DNA of 64,000 bases, taken from assembly GCA_024516155.1 (NCBI GenBank), contig JAJJXM010000079.1, positions 62,001 through 126,000 on the forward strand, written 5' to 3'. Positions 31,357 through 42,819 of the stretch are shown here, piece after piece. The stretch's first letter is position 1. Every line of letters begins with the position of its first letter. The position numbers and the translations under genes were made by a program. The notes under the pieces are model-generated. The model worked only from the letters and a program-made list of their open reading frames with translations, had not been told where the DNA came from and searched no databases. The stretch comes from Pyronema omphalodes (taxonomy: Eukaryota; Ascomycota; Pezizomycetes; Pezizales; Pyronemataceae).

Positions 31357-34154
31357 GATGATGGCGCTAGATCTGACGCACTGGAATCAGGGAAGCGCGA
31401 CGAAGTTGTAGATTGCGACGACAACCTCATCTTATGTAGGTAGGTTTAGGTTCGTATATATGCTGCGATCCTGGACATGGAACCATATTGCAATATCGAC
31501 CCCACGCGGAAAATTGACAACTTTTTTTTCTGCAGTGGAGAAAAGCAGGGTCTAATCAGTATTAGTATTCGGCGACTGGAACATACGAGGAATTCTAGAT
31601 GCCGGATGCATGATCTTCCCAGATGTTGCGGAGATGTCACTCCTTCCATATACGGATTTCCGGTGGTCGTACATATGGTGCATGGTATGGTGCGCACTGC
31701 GATATGGATATTGTTTTGTGGAACCTTGCATGCTTATCACATCGTGGGACGACTGGTACGCCTTGGTACAGGAACAAGCTTTGAGGCATAAAGCAAGGCT
31801 AAGCTGATACGGTTACATATCTACCATTCAAGTTCCTTTCTGGACTCTGGAGAATATTTAGCCCGACGCGAACGCTGATCTTCGTGCTAAGGGAACGGCC
31901 GTGGCCGTGGTGCGCCGGTGGGAAATTGGAAGGATCCCGCTAAGCTAACGTATTACACCTTAGCAAAATATGGCATCGGCTTGTGCGCTCGGTAAAGCCG
32001 GCGAAGTCACCGAAACCCTAAGGGAAGCGAAATACCTAAAATGAAAATCATGGTTCGCAATCTCGAGGGGAATAAAGACGAAAAAGAGAAGGAAGATATA
32101 GAAGAAAATATAGAAGAAATCGAAAGCGTGGAGGTGGAAGATGGTGTATCGAGAAGGGAGTGTATCAACGGGAGATGTGATGAGCGATGGATGACAGATG
32201 CATAAAGAACACTAAAGTAGATGGAGCAGAGGACCTCCATGGACCCCTTGCGGCAAAAGTCAATACATACTCAAGCTCTCGGAATGCATATCATCACGCA
32301 TCCCATCTTTCTGTCACAACAGTCACAACAATCCAAACGTGTTCCTAATGCGCCTCGACTATCAACACTGTCCATATAAGTCATCTTCCAATTAGGCAGT
32401 CTATCATCAACCTATCAGTATAACTGGACTATCCCCTCGCGGCACCTTTCATGAATTCCGCTACACAGTTCTGTATACATAACTGCCGTAGCCGCATGAT
32501 CCTCCACTAACTAGATCTTCCTGGCTCCAGTGTTGATCTCCCATCACTTATCCCCAATCAGCCGGTGAAGGGGAAAATGACCTACGGACCCGCCGAGCGC
32601 GACCGACACCGAACCAGCGAGGGATTTCCCTAGCACCTCCTGTCATGCTTCTGACACTGACAGAAGGTTAAAATGTTGACATAGTGGATCAACTGGCAAG
32701 CAAGGGACACCTCGTATGATACTCGTACTTAGCTTGATTTCGAACTCTGCTCAACTAGAAGATCGCCGGAGGAATCAACCTGACAGTTCAGTACAAGCTG
32801 ACAAAGCGAGGGTAGATGGAGTACTACGGTATTTGCTACGGAATTTACTAGTCATTGATCGAAAGCTCCGATTGCACAGCCATCTTCGTATTGTGTGACC
32901 TGTCTCATTAAAATGGTATTCGATAGGTGTTAGTAAATGTTTTAAATATCTATTACTGTATTTACTATATTGTGGCTGGTTTTTGACTCAAAATAATGTC
33001 ATTCCAGGAGAAAGTATGGAATTTCAAACAAAACACCGCTCAGTGGCAAAATTTGTCAAGATTTAAAAACTAAAAGGCTGATATTACTGTGTGTACGATG
33101 ATAAATAACACAGCCAGAAATCATGTCTGTATCCTACGTTAGTTGACACTTGCAGAGTAAATAAATACCAAGCCGAGCTCATTGACCAGAAACTTTCAAC
33201 ATCAGGGTCGGTACTATGTGAACACAGACACCGCCGACGTTAGTAATGTTTAGTAAGCTGACTTTCTGCACAGCAGAATTGGTCTAACCGTGGATAGGAT
33301 TAACGGTATAACAACCTAAAAGTAGTTTATTCACAAGACAATAACTTGCCTCTGGCATCCATGAGTTTCTTTATGGATTCTAGTAGAATACACACAGCGC
33401 ATCTGTGACAAAGCAAATGTCTATTCTTGTTCCACGTAACACTTCTGATGTTCCTACCCGTGGGCACACAATAGCTGTCACATATCCGGTACTACATGTC
33501 GTTTGCATGCGCCATCAGTTTGACGACAAACACTCCTTGCAGCACCCATATGATTCGTCAACTCCTTGAGATTCAAAAAGCGCCTTGAATGATGAAGCTA
33601 CCGAGTACATACCTTCAACGGCAATGCTGTTTCTTACGGTTGATTAGAATACCTTTCCCTCACCAGAGAAACCCGGGTATATTCCATGCGGATTCCGGGA
33701 AGTTTATGGGTGGTTTTCAGGACACTGCAACACCACCAGTTCACCGGTATTACATAATCCATCTCCTTTGTGGGTCACCGTTCTAGCCGCTACTCTAGCA
33801 TGTAACAATGTAACGCAATATGAGCCATTCGTCCCGAAAATCCCGACGTGTATTGGTTCGAGCCGATCATGAACTCCGCAACATTCGAAAATACCTCGGT
33901 GTAAAGGTTTGCATTCAGCACGAAGAGCTGGATAATAACCATTCAGAGGACTAGGAACCCCCCAACTATTCATATCACGGTTTCATAAAACACCTGAAGA
34001 TGAAAAACATTACTGTATCTTTAAGTCAATAAAAACACAAACCGCACCACTATTTTGTTGGGGAGTCGCTAGTCATTGCTCGTCACTCGGTCCTGTTGCG
34101 CCGTTAGTAGAGCACTTATGGGGCGCCTCGGGTACAGCCAACCGCACAACATTC

Positions 34155-34180
34155 GGATTTGATTTGATTTGATTTGATTT
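34155..34180. repeat. (gattt)n microsatellite
   Basis: Five tandem gattt units. Confidence 0.85.
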
Positions 34181-34866
34181 TCTTGAACGTTCCCAACCTT
34201 AAGGTTATGACGTATGCTACAGTCTATTTACATTTCGAGGCTCCAGCTGTTACCTTGGCACAACATTCGGAAATCGCAAGTAATAAACCACAAATTTTGA
34301 GGGCTTCTTGAAAGATGTTCTCCTTGTTATTTGTTTATTTTTTCGCCATAGTCGTTCCACGGTCGAGGCCTTTAAGGCCCATGCGGGACCAAAGAAAGCT
34401 TGATCCTGCCCTCTGGGCAAACCCACTCAATGAGGTAGCCCTGTGTCCTGCTTATCAATGGTGATTTATCGACACGATCAAACGCCCCTCTCGTTTTCAC
34501 CCCTGTACATGACTGCATCGTAAGTATCTCATATTCATTGTAATGATCCAGAATATTTGTATTGCGTGGATAAAATTAGGTCATGTGTTAGGCAAACTAT
34601 TCAGTCCCTGCTATATTCATTTTTAAAAGCTTTATTCAAGGGGTAGTTTGGATATTGAGGGTCTCGTGGTAGAACATTACACGCATGCCAACGATAACAT
34701 GTGGGTACATATTTCAATTGATTGTCGAGGCTGACAATTTCGGGTCATTGGTAAATTTATTAGTATCAAAGAAGAACACAGTATATTACACAGCTATCAA
34801 CTAATGTATTATCTTGACCCTGTATGATCATGCAATTTCATCCCAAAGCAGCAACCCGTTATGATT

Positions 34867-34930
34867 CCATTTTGACGTTTCCTTCCATTTTGACGTTTCC
34901 TTCCATTTTAACGTTTCCTTCCATTATGCC
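34867..34930. repeat. 18-bp tandem repeat, 3.3 units
   Basis: Unit ccattttgacgtttcctt at 34867, 34885 and 34903 (one g to a change), followed by a partial fourth copy. It lies just beyond the 3' end of the minus-strand open frame at 34942. Confidence 0.9.
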
Positions 34931-34941
34931 CCCCGCCCCAT

Positions 34942-35505
34942 TCAAATATCAAACGTTTCCTTTTTGATAGCTCCACCAGTAACTCTCTCAATCTCACCAA
35001 TGGTGGCATCCTTCAGCCACTTCGGAGTCTTTGTCTTTTGTCGCTTCAACGTAAGTCCCGGATCATGCACCAAACTGTCAATATTCATCTCGCTATCAAC
35101 CACAGTATCAGACATAGTATCAGCAATAGTACTCGTATCATTCATCACACTTGATGTCGGTCTCGCATTAAACTCGCTCAAGGACTCTTCATCCTCCTCC
35201 GCAATAAAATTCGGAACACTCAATCTCTTCGCACCCATTGGAGCATTGGCGTCCGAAAACATCAGCTTCCCCTTTCTTCCAGGTGGCTTAAGAGCTCTTG
35301 GTCTCTTCTTGACTTCCACCCATGCTTTATTCCAAGGTGCGACAAACCCCTTAGGAATAGGTTTATAAATTCTTGAACATTCCTCACAGCCACATTTGAT
35401 AGCTCGTTCGATGTCCATTTCGTGTTTTTCTATTTTTCGGAATTCTGACCATTCTTTACGCCACGATTTCTGGAGAAACAAGTGGGTTTCTGAAACGAGG
35501 GATTC
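34942..35505 (-). CDS. 188-codon open frame directly behind the membrane-protein stop
   Basis: It runs in the same frame as the upstream exon (35676-35506) and is separated from it only by TAG at 35506-35508. The sequence looks like real protein: a basic N-terminal part (K-S-W-R-K-E-W-S-E-F), a Cys pair C-G-C-E-E-C, G-F-V-A-P-W-N-K-A-W, then an acidic Ser-rich stretch and a basic end. It stops at TGA 34942-34944. There is no in-frame ATG near its start. It may be the cytosolic tail of one 490-residue protein with a nonsense mutation or a missed intron. Otherwise it is a separate gene with an unseen first exon. No family is recognised. Confidence 0.45.
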   Translation of the reverse strand, partial: ESLVSETHLFLQKSWRKEWSEFRKIEKHEMDIERAIKCGCEECSRIYKPIPKGFVAPWNKAWVEVKKRPRALKPPGRKGKLMFSDANAPMGAKRLSVPNFIAEEDEESLSEFNARPTSSVMNDTSTIADTMSDTVVDSEMNIDSLVHDPGLTLKRQKTKTPKWLKDATIGEIERVTGGAIKKETFDI

Positions 35506-36491
35506 CTAATCCCTGTAGATGGAATAAATGGCGGAGAGCACAAGTCCGAATGCAAGAAGGATGAAGAAGATATTGACGGATATCATTATTCCGGGAATGT
35601 ATTGCTGGTGGAGGTGCACGGAGTTTTCGTAGCCGCCGTCGATTAGATGAAGGCTGGATTCAGCGGGGTTGACGACCTATTAAAGATTTTTTAGCAAGAC
35701 AAGCGTCTTAGCCGCTGAGAGGCTGCAGGGGAGGGGGGGGGGGGGGGGCAAACAGTAATACTGGCTCCAAAATTCAGCCCGGAGAACTCAGTGCCAAAAC
35801 CAGTATCCAAATCACCAACGTTTTCCTCCTCGGGAGTCGTAACATTAACATCATTTGTCTCCGGTAACGTATCCGGCGAAGCACCCGCTGAAGAACCGGA
35901 AGACGCATCGGGCGAAGCCTCCGGTTCACCAGCCGGCGGAGCTTCTGGTGCAGGAGCAGGTACAGCAACCGGCGGAGCCTCCGGGGCAGGGGCAGGCACA
36001 AAGACCGGTGGAACACTCGGTGGCGGTGCCGGCGAAGGCCCCGGTGGAGCCGCAGGAGGATTTCCTACCACCGGTCCAGCTTTTCCATCTTCCGGTACAA
36101 CTGGATCCGTCTTCACAACATTATTACCACCACCATTATCACCATTCAAATTCGGAGGTACAACGACAGGATTTGTTTTTGGTACATCCGGAACTGGAGG
36201 AACTGGGGAAATGGGAGGAAAGATCGGTTGTGAAGTTGGAAAATCGCCGGAAGAAGGTAGCATAACAATACCTGGGCCTTTGTTTGGGTTGGCGGGGTTC
36301 TTTGGCTTGGGTTTTGGCTTGGGCGCTGGCTTTGGCGCTACCTTCGGCTTCGGTTTGAGCTTTGGCTTCGGTGTTGGTGTGGGTTTTCTGACTTTGGGTC
36401 TTGTTGAAGTTCGGGGTTTAGGAGAGGCTTTATTGGTGGGATTTGGAGGCGGCAGTTGAAAGCGTGCTAAACCGGGGTCGATCGCAGACAT
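35506..36491 (-). CDS. Proline/lysine-rich single-pass membrane protein, unknown (302 aa model)
   Basis: Proposed exons: 36491-35754 and 35676-35506, with a 77-bp intron (GTTTGC..TAG) that holds a 16-base C run. The start is ATG 36491. Residues about 20-75 are a K-P-rich repeat (K-P-K-L-K-P-K-P-K-V-A-P-K-P). Residues about 80-215 are Pro/Val/Ala/Gly-rich low complexity (V-P-A-P-A-P-E-A-P-P twice). The second exon has a hydrophilic linker and one membrane helix (I-M-I-S-V-N-I-F-F-I-L-L-A-F-G-L-V-L) near the end. A wall- or membrane-anchored scaffold is possible but not shown. The donor site is weak; without splicing the first exon stops soon after the C run. Confidence 0.55.
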
Positions 36492-37260
36492 CGCGGGTAT
36501 AATGTCGACGAAGAGAGAATGTCGACTCCTGCGATGGAGATTGAAGGTTAGAAAAGAATGAAGGGACGTACCGAGGACGAGAACAAGAGAAAATGACTGA
36601 AATGGGTAATGTGGAGCTCAGACGCGGTCAAGGGTGGGAGTCGAAGATGAAAAAAACTTTTCACTTCAGAGATGCGGTGAGAACTAGGGGTTGATAACAA
36701 CCAGTTTTTCCCACTTTCTTTGCGATTGAGATTTTATATACTATTCCCCTAATCAGAGAAACAAGAAAAACGGGCACTGGGATTGAAAATGACCATGAAA
36801 CTTGGCGTTTATCGTTGAGGCGGGAAAGACAATCATGAATTATCACCTATTGTCGTGCCCGACATATCCCGAAACTGAAAAAATCTCAGCCGTTTTCTTC
36901 CGAAACCACCTGATTATTCCATGCTGACTTTCGCCCTACCCCCATGACCACTCCTCAATTTAGGCAAACCATTACAGCTATTTCACAAACTCAAGACTGG
37001 AGCTTAAGCCTCCACGCCACATCAGTGATTTACCACAATCCTGCCTCTTAGAAGCAAATTTATGGAATCAAGCTCCACATTATTAATTACTCTAATAGCC
37101 GCCAATACTCTGATTCTAATATTTAACTTTCCATTCGATCACCCCAACAGGCATGTCCAGCACCCTCTTACCACGTCTCACAGCTGTATAATACATTCTT
37201 TTCGGAATCCCAAATCACATCATGTTCTCTTGTCTAACACCTCTTCACACATGTGTCCCT
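36492..37260. other. Intergenic, no gene seen
   Basis: Lies between the start of the membrane-protein gene and the end of the MFS gene. It probably holds the promoter of the former and the 3' end of the latter. Confidence 0.5.
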
Positions 37261-38923
37261 CTAATCCAACATCACTGGATTCCTCTTCCTCAATAGCCCT
37301 CCCCGTTTATACAACCACCACATCGGGGGGATCATCGCTAACGCCACAAAAGCCAGTAAACTATTACCCCACCCATTTCCCAACTTTGTATACATCTTTG
37401 CACCAGCGAGCGGTAAGACAGCTCCCACGATGGACCTAGTCGACGTAAGCGCCGCAATCGCCGCCGCAGAATGCGCGCTAAACGCATCAATCATATAAGT
37501 CTGAATAGGGACAAATGCACCCATAAGTGCAAACCCAATTACTACCATGCCAAGGATCGGTACAATCCAATGCGTATGTTTTTCCACTGTCCAACCGTAC
37601 CAGAATAAGCCAATTGGAAGTAAAGCAACAAAACCTGCCGACATAGAAAGTCTCATTTCCGGCTCTGCTATACCCCCGTTTGCAGCCGCAAGCTTCACCA
37701 GGATGCTGTCGCTGGTTTTACCGATGATGATCAAACCAAGCAAGAGTCCAATTCCGATACCAAGATAACTCAACCCGGTTTTTTCTGGGTTCCAGCCGTA
37801 CCTTTCGTGAAATACAATCGGCATGGAGGTGAAGAGTAAGTAGAGAATACCGTACATGATGCTCATATAGACACACATGATAGCACAAATAGGAGATTGA
37901 CTAATCATTTTGATCGGACGCTTGAAGGAGATTAAGAAGTGATCTTTTCTGGTTCGCTCTGGATGGTGTCGATAGTAGTAGTTGACCAAAGCTGTATTTC
38001 CCGTTGATTTCCTCAAAAATTGGGCCTTTCGTTCCAACAGAACAGCGGGGTGAGTTTCCCTTCCAAAAGTTGTCGAAATAGCAGTGATGAAACCACCGAA
38101 AGCTAGGAGTGTCCAATACGCATAACGCCATCCAAGTCTTTGCGCCAAGAAACCTCCAGCAATAGGACCAATAACTGGACCGAACAACGGACCCATAGCA
38201 AAGAGAGCTGAAGCCGCTCCACTTTCCCTGGTAGTGAAAAGATCGGTGATCGTTCCTCCTCCGAGTGTTAAACATCCTGCTCCACCAATTCCTACGAGGA
38301 AACGAAAGACGACCAAGCTATAGATATTGGGAGCTAATGCGCATCCGATTTGCCAGATAACGAAGTTTATATTGGCGAAATCCAGAACCCGACGACGCCC
38401 GAAAATATCTGATAAAGGTGCGAAAAGAAGTGGTCCGAATGCCCAGCCTAATACGTTGACTGAGATAACGAAGGTAGTTAATTCCAAGTTTTTATTTTTG
38501 AATTCGCGGTTCATAATTAGAACACCGGGTGAGACCATTGATGACGCTAAAGGACTAGAATTTTCGTTAGATAATTGAAGCTGAGAGTATAGTTGGTGGT
38601 ACTTACATTACGAATCCCATCGACGCTATGATCATCAATGCCCGATATCTCTGTTTACTTGGCCAATTCTTCGGATTTTCCGGATCATCAAGACCATCCC
38701 ATCCAACGATATTATGCTCAATATCCATCAACGCCTTCTCGGCATCAGGCTGTAAGTGAACCACCGCCTCTTCATCTTCCTTAAAATCGTCGTCGTCGTA
38801 GGCTTTTAATTCAATATCCGTCAGGGAACTATCTGCTAACGATTTTGTTGAACTTCCATGGTGTTCATAGAATGCCGATCTCATTGAACTTCCGGAGGCT
38901 CCCGCTGATGATAATGGCGCCAT
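37261..38923 (-). CDS. MFS drug/H+ antiporter-type transporter (536 aa, 2 exons)
   Basis: Exons 38923-38607 and 38554-37261, with a 52-bp intron (GTAAGT..TAG); the joined frame closes. The start is ATG 38923. The first 80 residues are an acidic cytosolic tail. Then W-P-S-K-Q-R-Y-R and about 12 membrane segments follow. MFS motif A is seen as P-L-S-D-I-F-G-R-R-R-V. The motif near TM4-5 is R-F-L-V-G-I-G-G-A-G. Motif C-like G-P-L-F-G-P-V-I-G-P follows, typical of the DHA1 multidrug/polyamine subfamily of fungi. A central loop of about 70 basic residues separates the halves. It exports a small molecule by proton antiport; the substrate is unknown. Confidence 0.92.
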
Positions 38924-40145
38924 TGTTGTTGCGTCTCGTCGAAAACTTGTTGTGAGCTGACGAGAAGCTGGGTAGGATACTGAAATTCAAATAATCTGGG
39001 GCGTGTACCTATTATAGACCACAAAGGTATGCTAACCCCGGGGTGGAAAGTTTCTCATAACATTCCCCACTCTGTTTCAAACGCCTAGAACACAGTCAAC
39101 AATGTGACTAGCTCATCAACATAGACGTTATTATGGAAATGCTAAAACTCCAGACTCTAATTATATTTACTGTAAGGTTTAAAATGAGAAATACATAGGC
39201 AATAGGTACCCGCTTCCTTGTACCAAAGTTGTCCAGCAGATGTAAGAAACAAGGTGATTGTCAGTTTACAGAGTGTGAATAAACAATATACAGTCAGGTA
39301 CAACGACTAGAGGTTGTGCACTTTCTTCATCTTCCGTTGTATTCTGAACATCAAATCGAAGCTAGGGGCCCTTTCTGGAATGCAGGAGGAATGACGTATG
39401 ATTCATCAAGTGCAAAAACAGTCAGACAACAGATACTTGACACAAACCTTCGATGTCGTGGAGAAAGAAGGCCAAGTTAGAACTTACCCATCATCAATAT
39501 TGTGCACCTACGGATTGAAAATAACCAACGTCCTATAAATAAATAGGTAAATTCCTAAGCACACAGGTAATTACAGAATACTGGTTGACATATTTGTTAT
39601 CTATGACATATGGTGTGAGACAGCATTCCATGGCATGCATTCCGGAAGTATGAGAATGGAGATAAAAACATCAGGGTCAACTAGCGCAGTGACAAACACT
39701 TTGCGGAATCACGAATCCATTGATTCGATACTAACCACACCGAAGCATAATATGAATCCAAGGAAAAAGCAATGGATTTTTCCTTTCTAAAAAACTACGT
39801 GGAAATGAGTAGCGCGCATGCTATACCTTCGTCTTGACACCAAGCCCACTCCAGGTTAGTAGTAGCTCCAAGGTCGGAAGCGAGAGCGAGAGCGAGAGGA
39901 GCGTACGCCGTATGTAGATCACAGCTGTCATTCCTGCACCGATGGGTTCCTGCATATGCACTTCGATACTTTGCGGTTAACAATATCACGGCGAAGATAG
40001 ATGACATGTCCCAGAGGCATGGGTTGCGGACAGTGTCATACCAAGTGACTGACTTTCGCTGAGATGGTATACTCGGCCAAGATATGACAAATAAATGGAT
40101 TAAAGCACTTGAATATCGTAATAATCAACGACAAAACAAAACTAA
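38924..40145. other. Intergenic, no gene seen
   Basis: Short scattered frames only. The part next to 38924 should be the MFS promoter. gagagcgagagcgagagga near 39880 is a small purine repeat. Confidence 0.5.
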
Positions 40146-41270
40146 CTACACACCCAACTTCTCCTTCAGAAGCTTCTCACTCAGCTTCCACAAATTATCT
40201 CCAAGCTTTTGATCTTGTGCCTGTTTCGAAGGATCTGTAACCTTATTCGGGTAGGTAATCTGAAACATTATTAGTAATCTTTCTCATTTGTATCATCACT
40301 CTGTAAAGAAATATAACTCACATATTGACCCGTGATATTCTCCGTCTTAATCTCCTCCGCAGTTGCTGCATACAGCGCCGGTAAACAACCTTCCGTGATA
40401 GGATCCTTCATAAACGGTCTACCAGCCGCAACCAAAATCTTTCCCGCGGTTCCATATGCCTCCTCTAACTGATCCTGTTGACAAGTACTAACAGCGGAGG
40501 GGTTTGTCGCATTACAGAAGAGATTCGCAAGTCCAATATTCTTTCCATCACCAACACGACCATCGTTGAGCCGTTGTACTAAACCCCTGATAAATAGAAT
40601 CTGTGCCAACTTTGATCGGTTGTAAAGATATGAGGGTCCAATGTCTTTATTGATTTCCTCTAGACTTTCGAACTTGACATCGCTGGGTGACATGGCGTGG
40701 AGTTCGGAGGATTGGCAGACTACACGTGCGTCGTGATGTTCTTGGGCGGTTTTTAGAAGGTTCGGTAGGAGGGATAGGATAAGATGCATTTGTGATAGAT
40801 GATTAATTTGAAAGTGAGTATCTATTGCACACCAATACCAAACACCTCATCAGCATTCGACTTCTACCTATCCATGCTCGCCCCCAGAGTTCTGATCACT
40901 TACCAATGCCGTCCTTTGACTCATTATATACTCCCACACCCACACCCGCATTGCATACCAAAGCATCAATACGTTGCAACTCCTTCAACTTCTTCGCTGT
41001 TTGATCCACCTCCTTCAAATCTCTGAGGTCGCATTTGATATATTCAACCAAGCTCGGGTCACCATATTTCGCAAGATCCTGTTCGGCGAGTTCGGCATGA
41101 TGAGGTTGTTCCGAGATCATATAGATCTTTTTCGGTTTATGCGAAAGAAGGTTGCTGACGATTCCATAACCAATTCCTGCCGTTCCACCGGTAACGACAT
41201 AGACTTTATTTGCGAGATTTGGAATAGTAGAACAAGACCAAGTCTTGGCGGAAGAAAAAAGTGATACCAT
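40146..41270 (-). CDS. Short-chain dehydrogenase/reductase (326 aa, 3 exons)
   Basis: Exons 41270-40904, 40821-40322, 40259-40146. Introns are 82 and 62 bp (GTAAGT..TAG, GTGAGT..CAG) and the phases close. The start is ATG 41270. The NAD(P) motif T-G-G-T-A-G-I-G is near residue 28. N-A-G lies near residue 109. The catalytic Ser is in S-S-E-L-H and the Y-x-x-x-K pair in Y-L-Y-N-R-S-K-L-A-Q. These are the classical SDR features; the overall form is like retinol-dehydrogenase-type SDRs, longer than the 250-residue classical enzymes. It reduces a carbonyl or oxidises an alcohol; the substrate is unknown. No membrane segment is seen. Confidence 0.9.
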
Positions 41271-42274
41271 GATAAATAAATATATCTGTTGAGAAAAAAT
41301 CCGTTTAACTTAGGATTTAGAAAGAACCGGGGAGATTTTATAATGTTATATGTCGAATTTTATTCCATCGCGCGCAAATTAGAACCTGGAAAGAGCTTCG
41401 CCCGTGGAAAATTCATTAAACGATCCACCACAAAATAAATCAAGATTTCCTTCTCCGTTATCCAGGAATATACAACCGACATCAGAAGCAACGCAGGAAA
41501 AATCAACAAGATACTGAAGAATCTGAAGAATCTGAAGAAAAAATTGTTGATCTGATCGCGGGTAACACTTCGTCTATGTATGGATCGCGGCTATAGGATT
41601 AGCGGAGCGCGACGAGGTCGCGTTCGTGGGTGCGTATGGCGCTATAGATCTTGATCTCTAGTAGCACCTTGCTTGCGACGTATGACGACATTTCTTCTTT
41701 TGGCAAGGCAACATAAATTATGAACTTTCATCTCGCAAATTCTTCTGGGAGGTATTCAACGTCGCAAAACACTCTCTCATCAGGCGAAGAATAACCCATC
41801 ATGTGATATTGCAGAAATCCGGAACTGAACCGAGCCGATAATGCTCGTCGCATCGGATCTATGACTGGGGTGTGTGCAACGATGTCACCCATGATGGCGG
41901 ATCCAGCAAGCCAAATAACGACAATGGCAAATCCATCAGATTTGGTTATCAAAAACAGAAATCAAAAAAGCCAACAGAATCCACAAGCTAATCCGTCCCT
42001 GACTTATGGTCTCACCACTCAAGTCAGTATCCATGCGATGAAGGATTTACAAAAATTCACGCAGAACAAAACCATGACTCAACTCAGAAATATCAGAAAT
42101 AAAAAAGAAATTTTGACACAGCTTCATCATCTTGCATGCCGCTCACTCAAACCCGCACAAGTAATAATCGTGAACCCGTATCACCAATCCAGTACATACC
42201 CAGCAAATCCATCATCTAAACAGTCCATCAAATCCCGCATCTCACCAAACATCTACCCCCACCAAGATCACATA
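41271..42274. other. Intergenic, no convincing gene
   Basis: Contains the SDR promoter. A 156-codon + frame at 41861-42331 is rich in Gln, Asn and Ser, crosses the inverted-repeat element at 42275 and has no recognisable motif, so it is not called. Confidence 0.45.
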
Positions 42275-42355
42275 CGAGGTTCTGGACAACAGTCATCGTC
42301 ACCCCGCTCGGCGCTTAGCACAGAAAAGTGACGGTCACTTTTGTCCAGAACCTCG
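42275..42355. mobile_element. 81-bp inverted-repeat element with TA flanks
   Basis: The ends CGAGGTTCTGGACAA and TTGTCCAGAACCTCG are perfect 15-bp inverted repeats, extendable to about 28 bp with a few mismatches. TA dinucleotides at 42273-42274 and 42356-42357 flank it, the duplication typical of Tc1/mariner and pogo-type transposition. It has no coding capacity: a miniature non-autonomous element or a decayed core of one. Confidence 0.7.
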
Positions 42356-42819
42356 TACTGCCAAACCGAACACAGCCATAATCAATCCAAGTACCAGTAA
42401 TCTGCTTCTCATCCCCCACACTCCCAGTTCTACTCAGTCAAATTCTATTATTGCTCGTCGCATCCATTATGAACCCGAATTCCCGGAGTGATTCGTCTGT
42501 TTCCGTCTCGAAATCCAACACGATGCTTTTATACCATAACGAGTAAGTCGATATTAAAGCCAGCATATTATCAACGTCCACTAAATGTTTGTCTTTTATC
42601 TTACTTATAGGTGAATTGACGTCACAGAAGAACATAAATTCTCGCGGATATGGTATGGATAATATGCTGTGCTTGGTTATTTACTGTCTATTGTCTACTG
42701 TCTATTTTCGAGTTGAATAGCCTTGCCAAGCTACGCCACGCCATGCCATTATGCAGCACCTCCCCAAACATTGTCTACCCCATCTTATCTCCCCCCCGCT
42801 CCCCCTCCTGCTCTACCAT

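Larger units (their letters stand above)
31357..34941. other. 3.6-kb gene-free stretch
   Basis: No frame with family motifs or a consistent exon chain is seen on either strand. The first part contains the promoter of the permease gene. Further on the sequence is AT-rich with simple repeats (34155-34180 and 34867-34930). An RNA gene or a very decayed transposon cannot be excluded by eye. Confidence 0.45.

Noticed and set aside
33855..33868. tRNA B-box-like ggttcgagcc
   Set aside because: The flanking bases do not form a T-arm stem and no A box or acceptor stem is found at the right distance.
35791..36459. 222-codon Gly-rich + strand frame
   Set aside because: It is the complement of the Pro-rich minus-strand exon; repeated Pro codons read as Gly on the other strand.
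25839..41270. Oxidoreductase, transporters and dehydrogenase as a secondary-metabolite cluster
   Set aside because: No polyketide synthase, peptide synthetase, terpene synthase or pathway regulator in the window, and large gaps between the genes.
41861..42331. 156-codon + strand open frame as a gene
   Set aside because: Low-complexity Gln/Asn/Ser composition, no motif, and it runs through the 81-bp inverted-repeat element.
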